This document shows positions 47,384 to 59,250 of a DNA stretch of 64,000 nucleotides, piece by piece. The position numbers and the translations under genes were made by a program. Below the pieces are notes generated by a model. That model worked only from the letters and a program-made list of their open reading frames with translations. It was not told the origin of the DNA and ran no database searches. Positions within the stretch are counted from its first letter, which is position 1. Every line of letters begins with the position of its first letter. Source of the stretch: Puffinus mauretanicus (Eukaryota; Chordata; Aves; Procellariiformes; Procellariidae); the NCBI GenBank assembly GCA_023333565.1, contig JAJKFH010001792.1:558001-622000 (forward strand). Reading direction: 5' to 3'.

Positions 47384-50300
47384 TTTGTTTACTTTTTTTA
47401 CAGATTTTGATCTGAAACTTATTGGTGTCATTGGAGTGTTGGTCATTGGCTTCAGGTCAAGACCAGCAGCAAGGCCAGTATTAAAACCTCTATGCAAAAG
47501 AAGCTCTTCAGCTCACTTACTTGACTACCGTGCTTTGGAAAATTATGAAAAAGGTTAACTAACTGTGAAAGATGTAGGAACACACTGAGAGGAGGTTATA
47601 TGGAAACAAATCTGTTTTCCTGGTGCCTAGAAGATGGCAGGTATTAGGCTGATAAGAAGAATGCTTGTGGGAGATGCTAACAGAAAGAGAGCTTTTCATA
47701 ACTGCAGTGTGCAGAGAAAATACTTGCAGAAGTAAATGGGAGAGTCTTTGGCTGGTGCATGATCTGAAGCTCACTTAAGTCAGCAAAAGTCTTTCCATCA
47801 TCTTATAACTTTTAGATACGTCCCAAGTGTCAGAGCTGAAACTTGTTCAACAGCATCACTGGCTTTCTAACTCATTGGTTTTATGACTTTAACCTTGGTG
47901 TTGACTAACTCCTTCAAAGAGCTCAGTACTGACTTTTTTTGAAAAACTAACTTGAATCATTAAACAACTGAGAAACTAAATTCAAATAATTCGTTCCAAT
48001 CTTCAGACTCAGAGATAGAAATCCAAACTACTATTAATTACCTGGACAAACAGTCTAGGCTCGGCTTTTTACAACAGCCACCTTTGTAGCACAGATTTCA
48101 TACAGCTACATTTGGCTGTACTCAGAGACAGGCAGATGAACACCTGGGCTCACTGGTTGCACCATTAAGGAAAATCCTAATGGAAGAAATTGTGCATTGT
48201 GTTGGTCAAAACTGAAATATAAGATGCACACTGATGCCACTAATATCATCAAACAACTTCTCATAAATGTCAAAGAGATCAGAAAAAAAGAAAGCATTTG
48301 TATGGTTTCCAAACCTAATTCTCTCGAGGATGGAGAAGGAGTAGCTGTTAGTTCTTCCTACCTCCACACACACTTCAGAGAAAAAAGGGTGGTCTAATAT
48401 GAAGCAGAACTGTTTCATCCTCTCCAACTGGAAAATAGACATGAATGAACATTTCCCCCTCATAAGTAACATCAAAGACATTGACTACCAGGAGAAGGTA
48501 GGGCTTTGAGGCGCAGCTCTTCCATAGAGTGACAGGAACTGCTGACCTCATTAAGCTCTACCCTCATAAACAAGGAACTTCTGAGATGTTAAGGAGACAG
48601 AGCAATAAGCACAGGTCAGTGTAACAGGAGGAAAAAAGTAGGAGCTGTATATTAGGCAGCAAAATCTTTTATAATGAGGGCATAGCTACAGCTTAGCATC
48701 TGAAGGGAATATATCTCCACGGAGAACTCCTATTCTCTGCATTCCCTTTTTCATTATCATTTTATCCATTAGTGTAATTTCTCTGTTATAGAAAATGAAT
48801 GTCAGAAACCGGAATGCTTTGCTTTATTTGTACCCAAGCCAGTGCCAATCAATACCAGAAGTATTCCCAGTGCCCTGTCAATGCACTTCAACCCTACCTT
48901 GTTGAGAGTCGTTGTTAATTGACTCCAGTGAAGCAAATCCAATTTCCACATTCTCAGTCCTTGTACACATATGCTAAGATAGCTAAATTTAAACTATTTC
49001 TGCTCAGTTTTGTGGTGTCTACTCTGACACACACGACAGAATGAGATCACCTGAATTTGCTTTATATCTTATTTTTAAGACCATTTAATTGGAATGATTT
49101 TCTGCCATTGTTTCTGGGTGATATTAAAGTGATATCCTAGAGGAAAAAAACAAATACATTATTCTACCCCATCATCGACTCTCTCTGAAACCACCTTCTT
49201 TACTTTTACTGCCGGATCTGATTTATATCCGAGACATAAGTGTCAATAACTTGTTTTTGATGGGCGAAATACTGCCAGAAAAAATGGATATAGTTGAACA
49301 TTAGGCTATAAAGTGGGGTATGAAGTATAATTCAGATGGGCTTCATGACACTTGTCCCTCATATGACACACATTCTTTTCATTTCCAATTTCATTGGAAC
49401 AAGGGGAAAAAACTGTTTCCAATCTGTCCCACCTCATAAAAATAGACCTGTGTTTAATTCTTCAGGACCTAAAATTATCCTTTAGATATTGTCAACCAAT
49501 CATCCAAGGAAAACGTTCATGGACAAAGTAATAGAGAAATCTTCTAGGTACGGAGATGGCTAAAATATTGCTGTAGCTTCAGTTTTAATGACAGCACTCA
49601 AAGTATTAGGGGAAAGCTAAATGCACTGATAATAGTGGGATTGTCTGGCATATGTTTTTATTTTTTTAGTAAATGGTGTAGTTTGGTCCATGTATTGCTG
49701 CAATTTATACATATAAATGATTTTACAAAAAAGAAATAGCTAATAATATTCCTTCTTTATATCCAGTGGAGGAACTGTATGCTCTGAAAGAGAGCATCCA
49801 AGTACTACTTGGCTATTATGATTACAAAATTAAAAGAATAATGTTTGTTAGGCATGGATGTCTTGGTTTATGTTTGTACTTGTCTCGTGAGCGGCAGCAG
49901 CAAAGTCTTGATGTAGCCTAGCTTGGGTTTAATTACTATTTCCACATCAGGGACAGAAAATCAGAAAGAGGACAGCACCAATCCAAGGGCCAGCTGTGGT
50001 TCAGGTCATCTTTTAGGTGAGTTCTGGACATGTTCCTAGGCAGGCTGCTAGTTATATCGAAGTACAGTTGCTGATTTGATGAGACAAAGTATTTTGAGGC
50101 CAAGGGCTGGCAGTCTTCATCATGTTGGGGATCACTTGAGTCAGAATCTCCAGTGTTTCTGCTAGGTTTGCTTCCTGAATATCAGGGTCATATCATGGTT
50201 ATCAAGCAGGTATAGAAACCGTAGAACCAGACAAAGGATCTCCTTCGGGGATGCTCAGCTACTCAAAAAAAGAGTTTCATTAGTTTAGAAGAAAACTACT

Positions 50301-50448
50301 TTGTAAGTAAACATTCAAAACTGAGATAAAAACCCAAGTCAGGTAGAAGTTTTTTCTCCATGCAAATAAAGCTGAGGAAAGGAATGATTTGACTCAGGCA
50401 CACATCACTGACTCTCTTCTCAGGATTAAAGCCCATTAATGGTCTTTA
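47384..50448. other. Non-coding DNA, no gene recognised
   Basis: About 3 kb contains only frames of up to 91 codons and no recognisable domain or transposon. Confidence 0.55.
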
Positions 50449-50453
50449 TGGTT
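50449..50453. repeat. 5-bp target-site duplication, left copy (TGGTT)
   Basis: TGGTT precedes the LTR terminus TGTCCTG. The same five bases follow the ACA terminus at 51,002-51,006. Confidence 0.88.
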
Positions 50454-50782
50454 TGTCCTGATTTCGGCTGGGATAGAGTTACATTTCTTCCTAGTGCTGT
50501 GTTTTGGATTCAGTATGAGAAGGATGTTGACAACACACTGACGTTTTCAGTTGTTGCTAAGTACCCTGCTAGTCAAGGACATTCAACTTCCATGCTCTGG
50601 AAGAGGCTGGGAGGGAGCATAGCTGGGACAGCCAGCCCAGCTGGCCAACGGAGTATTCCATACTATGTGATGTCATGCTTAATATATAAATGGTAGGCTG
50701 ATCCAAGTAATGATCACTACTTGGTTATTGGTCAGCATGAGTGGTGCGCAATTGCATTGTACATCACTCATTTTGTATATTC

Positions 50783-50815
<33 letters not shown>

Positions 50816-51001
50816 CATCATCAGTATTATTATTATTATTTTCCCTTTTCTTTTATATTAAACTGTCTTTATCTCAACTCACAATTTTTTCTCACTCTTA
50901 CCGTTCCGATTCTCTCCCTGTCCCACTGACGTGGGGAGGAGGGGGAGGAGTGAGCGAGTGGCTGTGTGGTGTTTGGCTGCCTGCCGGGTTAAACCACAAC
51001 A
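50454..51001 (+). mobile_element. Solo ERVL-like LTR (548 bp)
   Basis: Starts TGTCCTGATTTCGGCTGGGA and ends GGGTTAAACCACAACA, with identical TGGTT duplications on both sides. A single LTR with intact duplications is the expected product of recombination between the two LTRs of a full provirus. It shares its first ~270 bp and last ~150 bp with the 3' LTR at 36.1-36.7 kb. It has TATAAA at 50,685-50,690, ATTAAA at 50,857-50,862 and a decayed CRE-like TGATGTCA at 50,668-50,675. It has no proteins of its own; the 110- and 127-codon frames crossing it are incidental. Confidence 0.93.
50783..50840. repeat. (ATT/ATC)n triplet repeat inside the solo LTR
   Basis: About 19 triplets of ATT with interspersed ATC lie between the TATA box and the polyadenylation signal. 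A triplet array at this place is common in this avian LTR family, and it is absent from the other LTR subfamily at 36 kb. Confidence 0.88.
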
Positions 51002-51006
51002 TGGTT
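51002..51006. repeat. 5-bp target-site duplication, right copy (TGGTT)
   Basis: Exact copy of the left duplication, directly after the LTR terminus. Confidence 0.88.
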
Positions 51007-52261
51007 ACAATTTTGGCATTGCACTCCTCTCAGATGTTTTAATTCTGTTCCCAGTGCAACTACTGATGGTGGCATTAACTTTAGCAGGAGTTCAGCTAGA
51101 TCACCTTGGCGCGTTTCTGAAAGTCTCACAAATTGCATGCAACACAGGGTACAGCCATACTCAGCAGTACCTATTTTCAGTGTCTACATGTGATGCTAAG
51201 GAAGGACAATTGTTATTCATTTTGACAATCTATACCTACTGCATTAGCTCTTTCAGGAAACCAATTCATTATCCATTAGCAGACCACTTGAAATCAGATT
51301 ATAAAGGTAGATGACAGAACTGTAGATAAAGAAATCTGTTTTTTTCTGCAATTTCTTTTCAGTACTTTAAATTTCAAACCTTACTATGCCATTTTCAGCA
51401 CTAGTAACGTGGATTCTCAGTCAATTCTGATTTTTCAGGCTCTATTTTTGTAGTAGACTGCATAATTCTTTCCCTACCTCATCTGTTATGATGTTATATT
51501 TGGCATTAGTCCTTATTTCAGTTATGTTTATGTAGGTGTTTAATAAGAATAGAAACACCTAACTATGAAAGACTTCAGAAGAATTCTGTTATTCACTTAA
51601 GCTATCCTGGAAATAGTCAGCAGCTCTACAGTGGCTAAAAAAAGTTGTGTGAATCTGTGTAGATTCACTAAAGACAGAGAAGTCATTCCATAGAAGCTGA
51701 GAATATGGTCCCTTGAGCCAACTGTATGCTTGATATAGCTCCACAGGGATGAATGGAGGCACACCAGAGATTAATTTAAACACATTTCCATAGCTAAACA
51801 AAACAAACAAAAAAACTACTATGTGTTGCCTGCAATAACAGAGCTCAAAGACACTATTCTTTTGAGTATCAGCTTGTAGGGTAAAGAAAAGGCTGCTGAT
51901 TTGACCCTGAAGGATTTAGACCCAATATTTTTTTCTGATTTGCAAACCCTGCAACATCATAGGGTATAAATCAGCACAAGAAACTGGTATTTTCTCTTTT
52001 CCATTTTCAGAACCAAATTAAAACTCTAGGATAAAATGTAAAGAAATCTAGATATTTTGAAAAATTTGCATCTAGATATTTTGAAAGATATGATTAAGCA
52101 AGATTATTTGTCCTCTAAAAATGCTTTTCTCTCCCCTTATTGACTGTCAAGGCAGTTCAGAAAATTGCCTTTGTGTAACTTCAGTGAAATAAAGACTTCA
52201 TGTCTTTATCATCAGGAGATAAGGAAATTCCACTGCTCTTGGTCTCCTGAAGACAATGGTG
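51007..52261. other. Non-coding DNA, no gene recognised
   Basis: No gene. A 17-bp direct repeat ATCTAGATATTTTGAAA occurs at 52,046-52,062 and 52,070-52,086, a 24-bp offset that suggests a small local duplication. Confidence 0.55.
52046..52086. repeat. 17-bp direct repeat with 24-bp offset
   Basis: Two exact copies of ATCTAGATATTTTGAAA are separated by 7 bases. Confidence 0.88.
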
Positions 52262-53489
52262 TCATAGAATCATAGAACGGTTTGGGTTGGAAGGGACCTT
52301 TAAAGGTCATCTAGTCCAACCCCCTTGCCATGGGTAGGGACATCTTCAACTAGATCAGGTTGCTCAGAGCCCCGTCCAGCCTGACCTGGAATGTTTCCGG
52401 GGATGGGGCATCTACCACCTCCCTGGGTAACCTCTGCCAGGGTTTCACCACCCTCAGTGTAAAACATTTCTTCCTTATATCTAGTCTGAATCTACCTTCT
52501 TTTAGTTTAAAACCATTCCCCCTTGTCCTGTCACAACAGGCCCTGCTAAAAAGTTTGGCCCCATCTTTCTCATAAGCCCCCCTTAAGTACTGGAAGGCCG
52601 CAATAAGGTGTCCCCGAAGCCTTCTCTTCTCCAGGCTGAACAACCCCAACTCTCTCAGCCTTTCTTCATAGGAGAGGTGTTCCATCCCCCTGACCATTTT
52701 AGTGGCCCTCCTCTGGACCCGTTCCAACAGGTCCATGTCTTTCTTGTGCTGAGGGCTCCAGAGCTGGACGCAGCACTGCAGGTGGGGTCTCACCAGAGCA
52801 GAGTAGAGGGGCAGAATCCCCGCCCTCGACCTGCTGGCCACGCTTCTTCTGATGCAGCCCAGGATAAGGTTGGCCTTCTGGGCTGCAAGCGCACGTTGTC
52901 GGCTCATGTCCAGCTTTTCATCCACCAGTACCCCCAAGTCCTTCTCGGCAGGGCTGCTCTCAATCCCTTCATCCTCCAGCCCGTATTGATACCGGGGGTT
53001 GCCTCAACCCAGGTGCAGGACCCTGCACTTGGTCTTGTTGAACCTCATGAGGTTCACAGGGGCCCGCTTCTCGAGCTTGTCCAGGTCCCTCTGGATGGCA
53101 TCCCGTCCCTCAGGTGTGTCAGCCACACCACTCAGCTTGGTGTCATCTGCAAACTTGCTGAGGGTGCACTCGATGCCACTGTCTATGTCACTGATGAAGA
53201 TACTAAACAGTACTGGTCCCAATATGGATCCCTGAGGGACACCACTTGTCACTGATCTCCATCTGGACATTGAGCAGTTGACCATTATCATCTGGATGCG
53301 ACCATCCAACCAATTCCTCATGCACCAAACAGTCCAGTTATCAAATCCATCTCTCTTCAATTTAGAGAGAAGGGTGTTGTGGGGGACCGTGTCAAAGGCC
53401 TTACAGAAGTCCAGATAGATGGCATCCATAGCATTTCCCTTGCCCACTAATGTGGTCACTCCATCATAGAAGGCCACTATGTTGGTCAG
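52262..53489 (-). mobile_element. CR1 LINE, 5'-truncated, 1.23 kb, relatively young
   Basis: The 3' end lies at the left, with the reversed tail repeats 'catagaatcatagaac' and 'gtcatctagtccaaccccc'. Going right, the copy contains the 3' untranslated region, then the coding region for the C-terminal half of ORF2 from the reverse transcriptase palm onward. It stops at 53,489, where the CR1 reading frame (L-T-N-I-V) runs into an unrelated TAA. Truncation during target-primed reverse transcription is usual for CR1. The flanks show no clear target duplication, as is usual for this family. Confidence 0.96.
52350..53489 (-). pseudogene. CR1 ORF2 relic: reverse transcriptase palm to C-terminus
   Basis: One reading frame runs from 53,489 to the natural stop TAG at 52,350-52,352 and is broken only by TGA at 53,004-53,006. 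The first block (53,007-53,477) shows reverse transcriptase motifs in order: [12 protein letters not shown] (residues ~22-33), [14 protein letters not shown] (~78-91) and the catalytic FADD (~109-112). The second block begins [16 protein letters not shown] and continues through the thumb/connection region to [19 protein letters not shown] near the end. The TGA is in the context LHLG-stop-GNP, where relatives have an arginine-type codon, so a CGA-to-TGA CpG mutation is likely. The N-terminal endonuclease and the first palm motifs are absent through 5' truncation, so this is a dead copy. Confidence 0.93.
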
Positions 53490-55226
53490 TTAGGCATCTA
53501 ACTTTAAAACGTACACACCTTATCTTTATGCCACTGTTGTCATTAGCCAGTGAGAAGAGGTAGGATCCTTCAGAGCACAGTCAAAGCATCTTGTTTACAT
53601 TTACTGGAATAAGCCTTTAGAGTAATCAGGTTTTCTTCCATTGATAATGTTGGCTAAATCTATACTGGTAAATCAATTCTCCCTGGATTGTGCTAAACCC
53701 TGTACTGCTCACCATGAGAGTTGGCCCAAAGCAAAATCATGTCAGAGATGAGGTTAACAATCATATCTTGGTCATGCCCTGGCCCTCTTACTTTGCTAGT
53801 GTGGACGTAGCTATATAGACTACAGAGGGACAGCTTCCTAACTTAGTCACTTAAATCAGATGGTTAATATTAGGTATGGGGAGCAGTTCCCCAGAAAAGC
53901 TTGACATGTTTGCAATGAAGATAATGGAGGGATGACTTCTGTCTGCAAATACAACAGGGAGAAAAACTTAAGCTTAGTTAAGCTAACAGACATTGCTTAT
54001 TGTGATGACTATAAACTAAACACAGGCTGGGAAATGAAAGCAGCTGTCTAATGGCCAGAGCAGCAAGAATTAGCAGTAGAGAATTTTCCTGTACCCCAAT
54101 TGTCAGACATTGAATTTTATCTTTTGTGTAGTTTTCTTCAAATGTTTCAGATTGTAATGGTACCTTCTTCTCTTCCTTCAACTCATCTCCAGGGCGTCAT
54201 GTCTCGGTTTTCATTCAAGCTGTCCCTCCAGCTGGCTCGTTGCCTTGTGATTTTACTCCTTTGGACAAATTGAAGCAAATTGCTCCCAGGACGTATTCAA
54301 GAGTAGCAAAACCAAACAGGTTTGTTTTTTCTTTTTCTCCCAGGCTAAAACATGCTTCTTGACTGCAGGTGCTGGTGGGTTGAGCTTGCTCCCAGTTCTC
54401 TGGAAGCTCTGAGCATGGTCTCATGAAAAACTCATGCCTCATCAATTATCCCATGTGATATCATAAGGGGTCTTGTGTCTCTTCCTTACAAATTAAAATA
54501 CCACAAATATTTCAGATGTATCATCTTCTTTCTATTGCCAAGCTTGTTGCTCAGAGCTGTGAGCAGATCTTTTTAACTTTTCCAGCATATGGTCCTCAAA
54601 ACCACTGGCCTAAAGATATCCTTTCCTGTCTTATCCTTCCAGAGGCTGTATACACTAACTCCTAAAAAAAATTGTGCATTTGGTTCCTATTCCTATTCAG
54701 AATAGTCTACACTGCAGCCGTTTAAGCAGTCTTCCTTAGTACAGGGCTGAGAAGATTGCTTTAGCTGAATCTGGCTTCTTATTTCAGATGACTTCTTACT
54801 CCTTTATTTAGAAATTCCATTTGTGGATTGCTCTTGGAAAATGTTTTTCAGAAGTTTTTTTAAGTATTTCTGGCTAAACAGGAAATAATTATATTGTTTG
54901 TGTGATTCAGATGTTTCTGCAATGGGTATGACCCAAAATGCTACAGTTGATAAAATAACTCCAGAATTTCTCTGTTCTGCCTTTCTAAATGCTAGAAGGA
55001 AAAGGATGACTGGTATGTGTGCTTTTAGCTTGGCTGTATTGATTATTTTTTTATGTTTTAATGTAGAAGCATACATGAATGAATAATTCCTTTAAGCATA
55101 CTTCTTAGGAGAGGGTGTACAGAGTAGTTCTGAAACTACAGGACTCATTTCAGATTAGACAGTGTAAATTTTGTAAGCTGAAAGAAATAGGAGTGTAATC
55201 AAATGCATCATGTGTCATATTAGTAA

Positions 55227-55268
55227 TTTTATATATATGTGTGTATATATAAATATATATACATGAAA
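55227..55268. repeat. AT/GT-rich microsatellite
   Basis: Interrupted (AT)n with a short (GT)n insert, about 40 bp. Confidence 0.82.
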
Positions 55269-57663
55269 ATGGTTTTGTGGTTCAAAATCCATATGGCATC
55301 TTGCCTGAGATGGTCACTGAGTATAAAGACCATTGATCTTACTTGTTTTAGTAAGTGAATAAAAAATAGAAATTGCTGTTATGAAGATGATATTATTCAT
55401 ATTTATGCAAGTCAGATGTTACACTAAATGGCTTTAATCATGCAGATGTCAGGCTGAAATTTTTAATTGAATTTTAAAGCAATCTTTCACAGTGACTTTG
55501 GGAAAAGAATAATGATTAGTCATTACATCTATTATTACAAAAATTCTGTCTCCCACCGTTTCTGTCAGAGTCTCAAAAATATCAGAGGAAACTGGAGTCT
55601 GACCTGCCCGCTGTGAGTGGCAGATAGAAAAATGATAATTATATACAGAACAGTAACAGTTCCATGAGAGACATATGGCCCTGATATTTCTTTCTGTTAG
55701 CTGGGAGCAGCAGCACTTTATGGTTCAGTGATCTGTTGGATAATCACAAAATAAAATAAAAGATATCATTTGTTACAGAGAATAAGCCTCAATAATGCTG
55801 TTGAACTACAAAATGACTCCTCCGTAATCACTGGTTGTAACAAGATGTGAATGATCCCCATGCCATACACTGACTCTGACATCATGCTATCAGTTACACT
55901 ACTAAAAGAATAAGCATTCGCTTTCATATGAAGACACATTACTTGTGTCTCAGAAACAGCACTGTCATAAATTTCACTTGTTATTTTATTCATATTTTTA
56001 TTTTTCCCCCTAGGAAAAGAAGTTATCCAGTAGAAAGCCTCAAGATTCTGGTAAAAAACCGAGCATTGCCGATGGCTCACTGTGATCTTCAGCGGTGTGC
56101 AGTGCAAATAAAATTACCAATGGTCAGAGTTTGGTCTGTATAGAAACTTAAGCTAAGATGTTTCAGTGGCATCACCGTAACTGAGAATGGATGTGGTCCT
56201 AAACATCTCCTTCAATGTGCTGAACTGCCTTTGCTTTCACTAAAATCAGATATTTCTTTGAACATAAACTGCAGACATTATCCTTTATCTTAGAAATCTA
56301 CACTTTGCTCTGCCTCTTGTCTGAATTTGGCCATTGGAAAAATATGTCCCACTCATACAGAAAACAACTGTTCCTTTCTGCTTTAAAGCAACACCCAGAT
56401 AAATTGTTTCAGTGGTAAGCTTGCCATCTAGATTATGAAATAAATGCTTGCCATTAATCTAAAACATTAAGAAAGGAATTTAAAGCCCTTCGCATTTATT
56501 CAGGATGAAATTCCCAATGTGAAGACAGTCTAAGACTCAGGCTAAAGAGCACAAGTCTGTTCTCTGTCCCTGAGATGAGCAGTTACCATCTATCCATACT
56601 CAAACTCTTAATGAATTTTGCATCCCAAAGGAAGGTCACAACATCCAAGCTGGGACTAATCCCTGGACTGTATTAGTTCCTAAACCATTTCAGGAAACGG
56701 GAGAGCGCTTGCCAAGTGTGCCTTGGACCATGCTGGCATCTGAATGCTGGTTTCCAGTGCCTCTGCCAATGGCCCTGGGATTATTTAATGTACTAGGATA
56801 GACGTAGCATGTGTGTCCTGATTACACTTCTGAAGTCTTGTGTAGATTCATGCTGCACGCTGTCTTAAGCCTGTGAATGAATTTTGCCTTTATTAATTAA
56901 AAACAGTGAACAGGTTTCTCAAATGCAGTTACCCAAACTTTGGTGTCACTTTTATGCATTGAAAAAAGTAGAGTTTTCCTAAGGATCAAGAGTATACTTT
57001 CTCAGATATCACAGATCTTGAGTTTGGAATCTTTGATTCTGAAGATAAAAAATCTAACATTTATGTAAACTAAAGGTGACATTTTTTAAAAATAAAATGG
57101 CATTAAATACTTCAAGAAGTTTATCTAGCCTGTTTCTGCTGAAAATTTACAATGTTGGCATAACTAAGTTTTTGTTCTGGAAGGCTGATTTAAACATTTA
57201 TCACAAGTTATATCAGCTATATTTAGGTTTTGGGGCTTTGTTTTTTTTGTTTTTTTTTTTTTACTATCTTTTGAAAGTATTTGCACTAGAAGCTGCTGAA
57301 TTTTGAATCAAGAACCCTCCAGATTTTTAGGTAGACTTTTGTTTTCCAACAAATAGTAACTATGTTATTTTTCATATAATGCTTGAGGCTGTAAAAATTA
57401 CAGAAAAAATAGTGAAGGATTTTTTTTTTGCTTTTGTTTTGTAGCTATTTATTTCCATACAGTAACATGATTTGATTTAATAGTGATATTCCAAAATAAT
57501 AGAGATTGTTAATTACATAAAACTTAGTTGAAATTGCAGATTTGTTAATTGTGAATATGAAGTGTTTGTTGCCATCATTGTTCTTTTCTGAGGTTTCCTT
57601 CTTCGATAAGTCTTCATCTGAATTTTTCTGAAATGTTGTTTTATATGTTTTGTTTTTTTAAAT

Positions 57664-57679
57664 ATACACACACACACAT
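57664..57679. repeat. (CA)n microsatellite
   Basis: A run of CA dinucleotides within 'atacacacacacacatatg'. Confidence 0.88.
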
Positions 57680-59212
57680 ATGAGAATATTCCTAACCTAT
57701 CGTGTATGTATGACCAGGTGTTCAGTGAACTGCAACACCACCTCTCATCATTGGAAGTAATAACTCTGCTCCACCTCTGTGCCACAGCAGCCAGAACACT
57801 TAACCAAAAAAAAAGGAAGGTATGTCAAAGAGTTTGAAATGTTGTAAGGACATAAGAATATAAAATTACCAGAAAATTTGCAGATATGTTGGGAAAACTA
57901 CTGTTCATTCATTAGTCACCTCAAAACTGTTCCGTGCAATAAATTTTCTAGAGCTCCATCCAAATGGAGTTGCCAATTACTACCCAGTAGAGGTTTCTTA
58001 GACTCTCTATTAAGCAAGACAATGACCCTGATTTTTTTTACCTTCTTGACTAGTCATTCACATGGTTTCCTATCTTCCTTGTAACCTTTTATAAGACAAA
58101 TATGGATAAGAAACAGCAGAAAGACTTTGTCTTCAGTGTGGTGTTTGGATGCTGTATGATTACCTGCAACCCACCTGATCTTCCCTCTATAACCAGTTTA
58201 ATCCTTTATGCTCACTATCTATGCAATCAATGTTTCAATGGTAATAGTTTAGAGTTACCAGGTTACATTCTAGACCTTTAGCAGATATTTCAACAAAGCT
58301 GTAGTGACATTTCAATGTCTGGGGTGCCCCAGCCTCAACACCAAGTTCCCTAAATTCTCTCATGTTTACTCACATTTATCAACTCTTTGGTAGCAACAAT
58401 GGTGGGTTTTCTACATCCCTGTATTACTGCTGGGTATGATGGGAAAATCCCCTTATCAACACCTTTTGCAAATACAGACTAAATACTGAGAACTTTCATG
58501 TATATCTGTATATTTAGATATATATATATAATTTTTTTTACACTTACATGTAAAGACATAGATGGTATGGATAGTTGTGTACAAACATTTGAACATAAAC
58601 TTGTGCATCTCCACATCATCTAAAATGACAACTAGAGTTGTCGTTTCAGCACTCCAAAGTTTTCATAAAATGGATCCCAAGTCTACAGAAGCACTGAAAT
58701 GTTCTTAAGTTGTTTAGAATTTCTTTCTTGCTTCTAAATTTAAAACTAGGCTTTTGGGGCACAGGCTGTACTTTCTCTGGGGGTGTAATTGTCATGTACA
58801 TATTAATATATGCAAATAAAATTGGAGTTTCAACAGCCACTATTCCTCCAAAGGTTACAGTCTCTAATTAGAGCCAAGCAATTAGTTCTAAAAAGTTTCC
58901 TTTTTTTTTTTTTTTCTAGAAGCCTTGCGTTTCCTTAACAGTGAAATTGCATCTCAGCCATTCCATTTTGTTTCAAGATATGAAATAATTAGAACTGTAC
59001 CTTCATTTCATCTTGCCCACTAATTGCCCCCTTTTAACACAGATCGTTTCAAATGGTGCCTCTTTGAGATTTTATAGCTTCTAATATGTACATGAGTATA
59101 GGTGCAATGTTAGAACAAATTGAACTGTTCTTTGTCATTCTGACACCTTAAATCCCATGTTGCTGACTGATGTGACTAGGGAACCAGTGATAACTAAGTC
59201 TCCAGGCTTAAT

Positions 59213-59250
59213 CTTTTTTTTTCCTTTTTTTTTTTTTAAATAAAAAAAAA
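59213..59250. repeat. T-tract followed by A-tract, hairpin-like
   Basis: Two T-runs broken by CC are followed directly by 'aaataaaaaaaaaa'. The adjoining T13 and A10 runs are complementary and could fold back. This is simple sequence that is probably unstable in replication. Confidence 0.8.

Noticed and set aside
50710..51314. 110- and 127-codon plus-strand frames
   Set aside because: They run from within the solo LTR (including its triplet array and G-rich end) into the flank, so they cannot be a coherent host gene.
52608..53255. 215-codon plus-strand frame
   Set aside because: It is the antisense shadow of the CR1 reverse transcriptase coding region on the minus strand.
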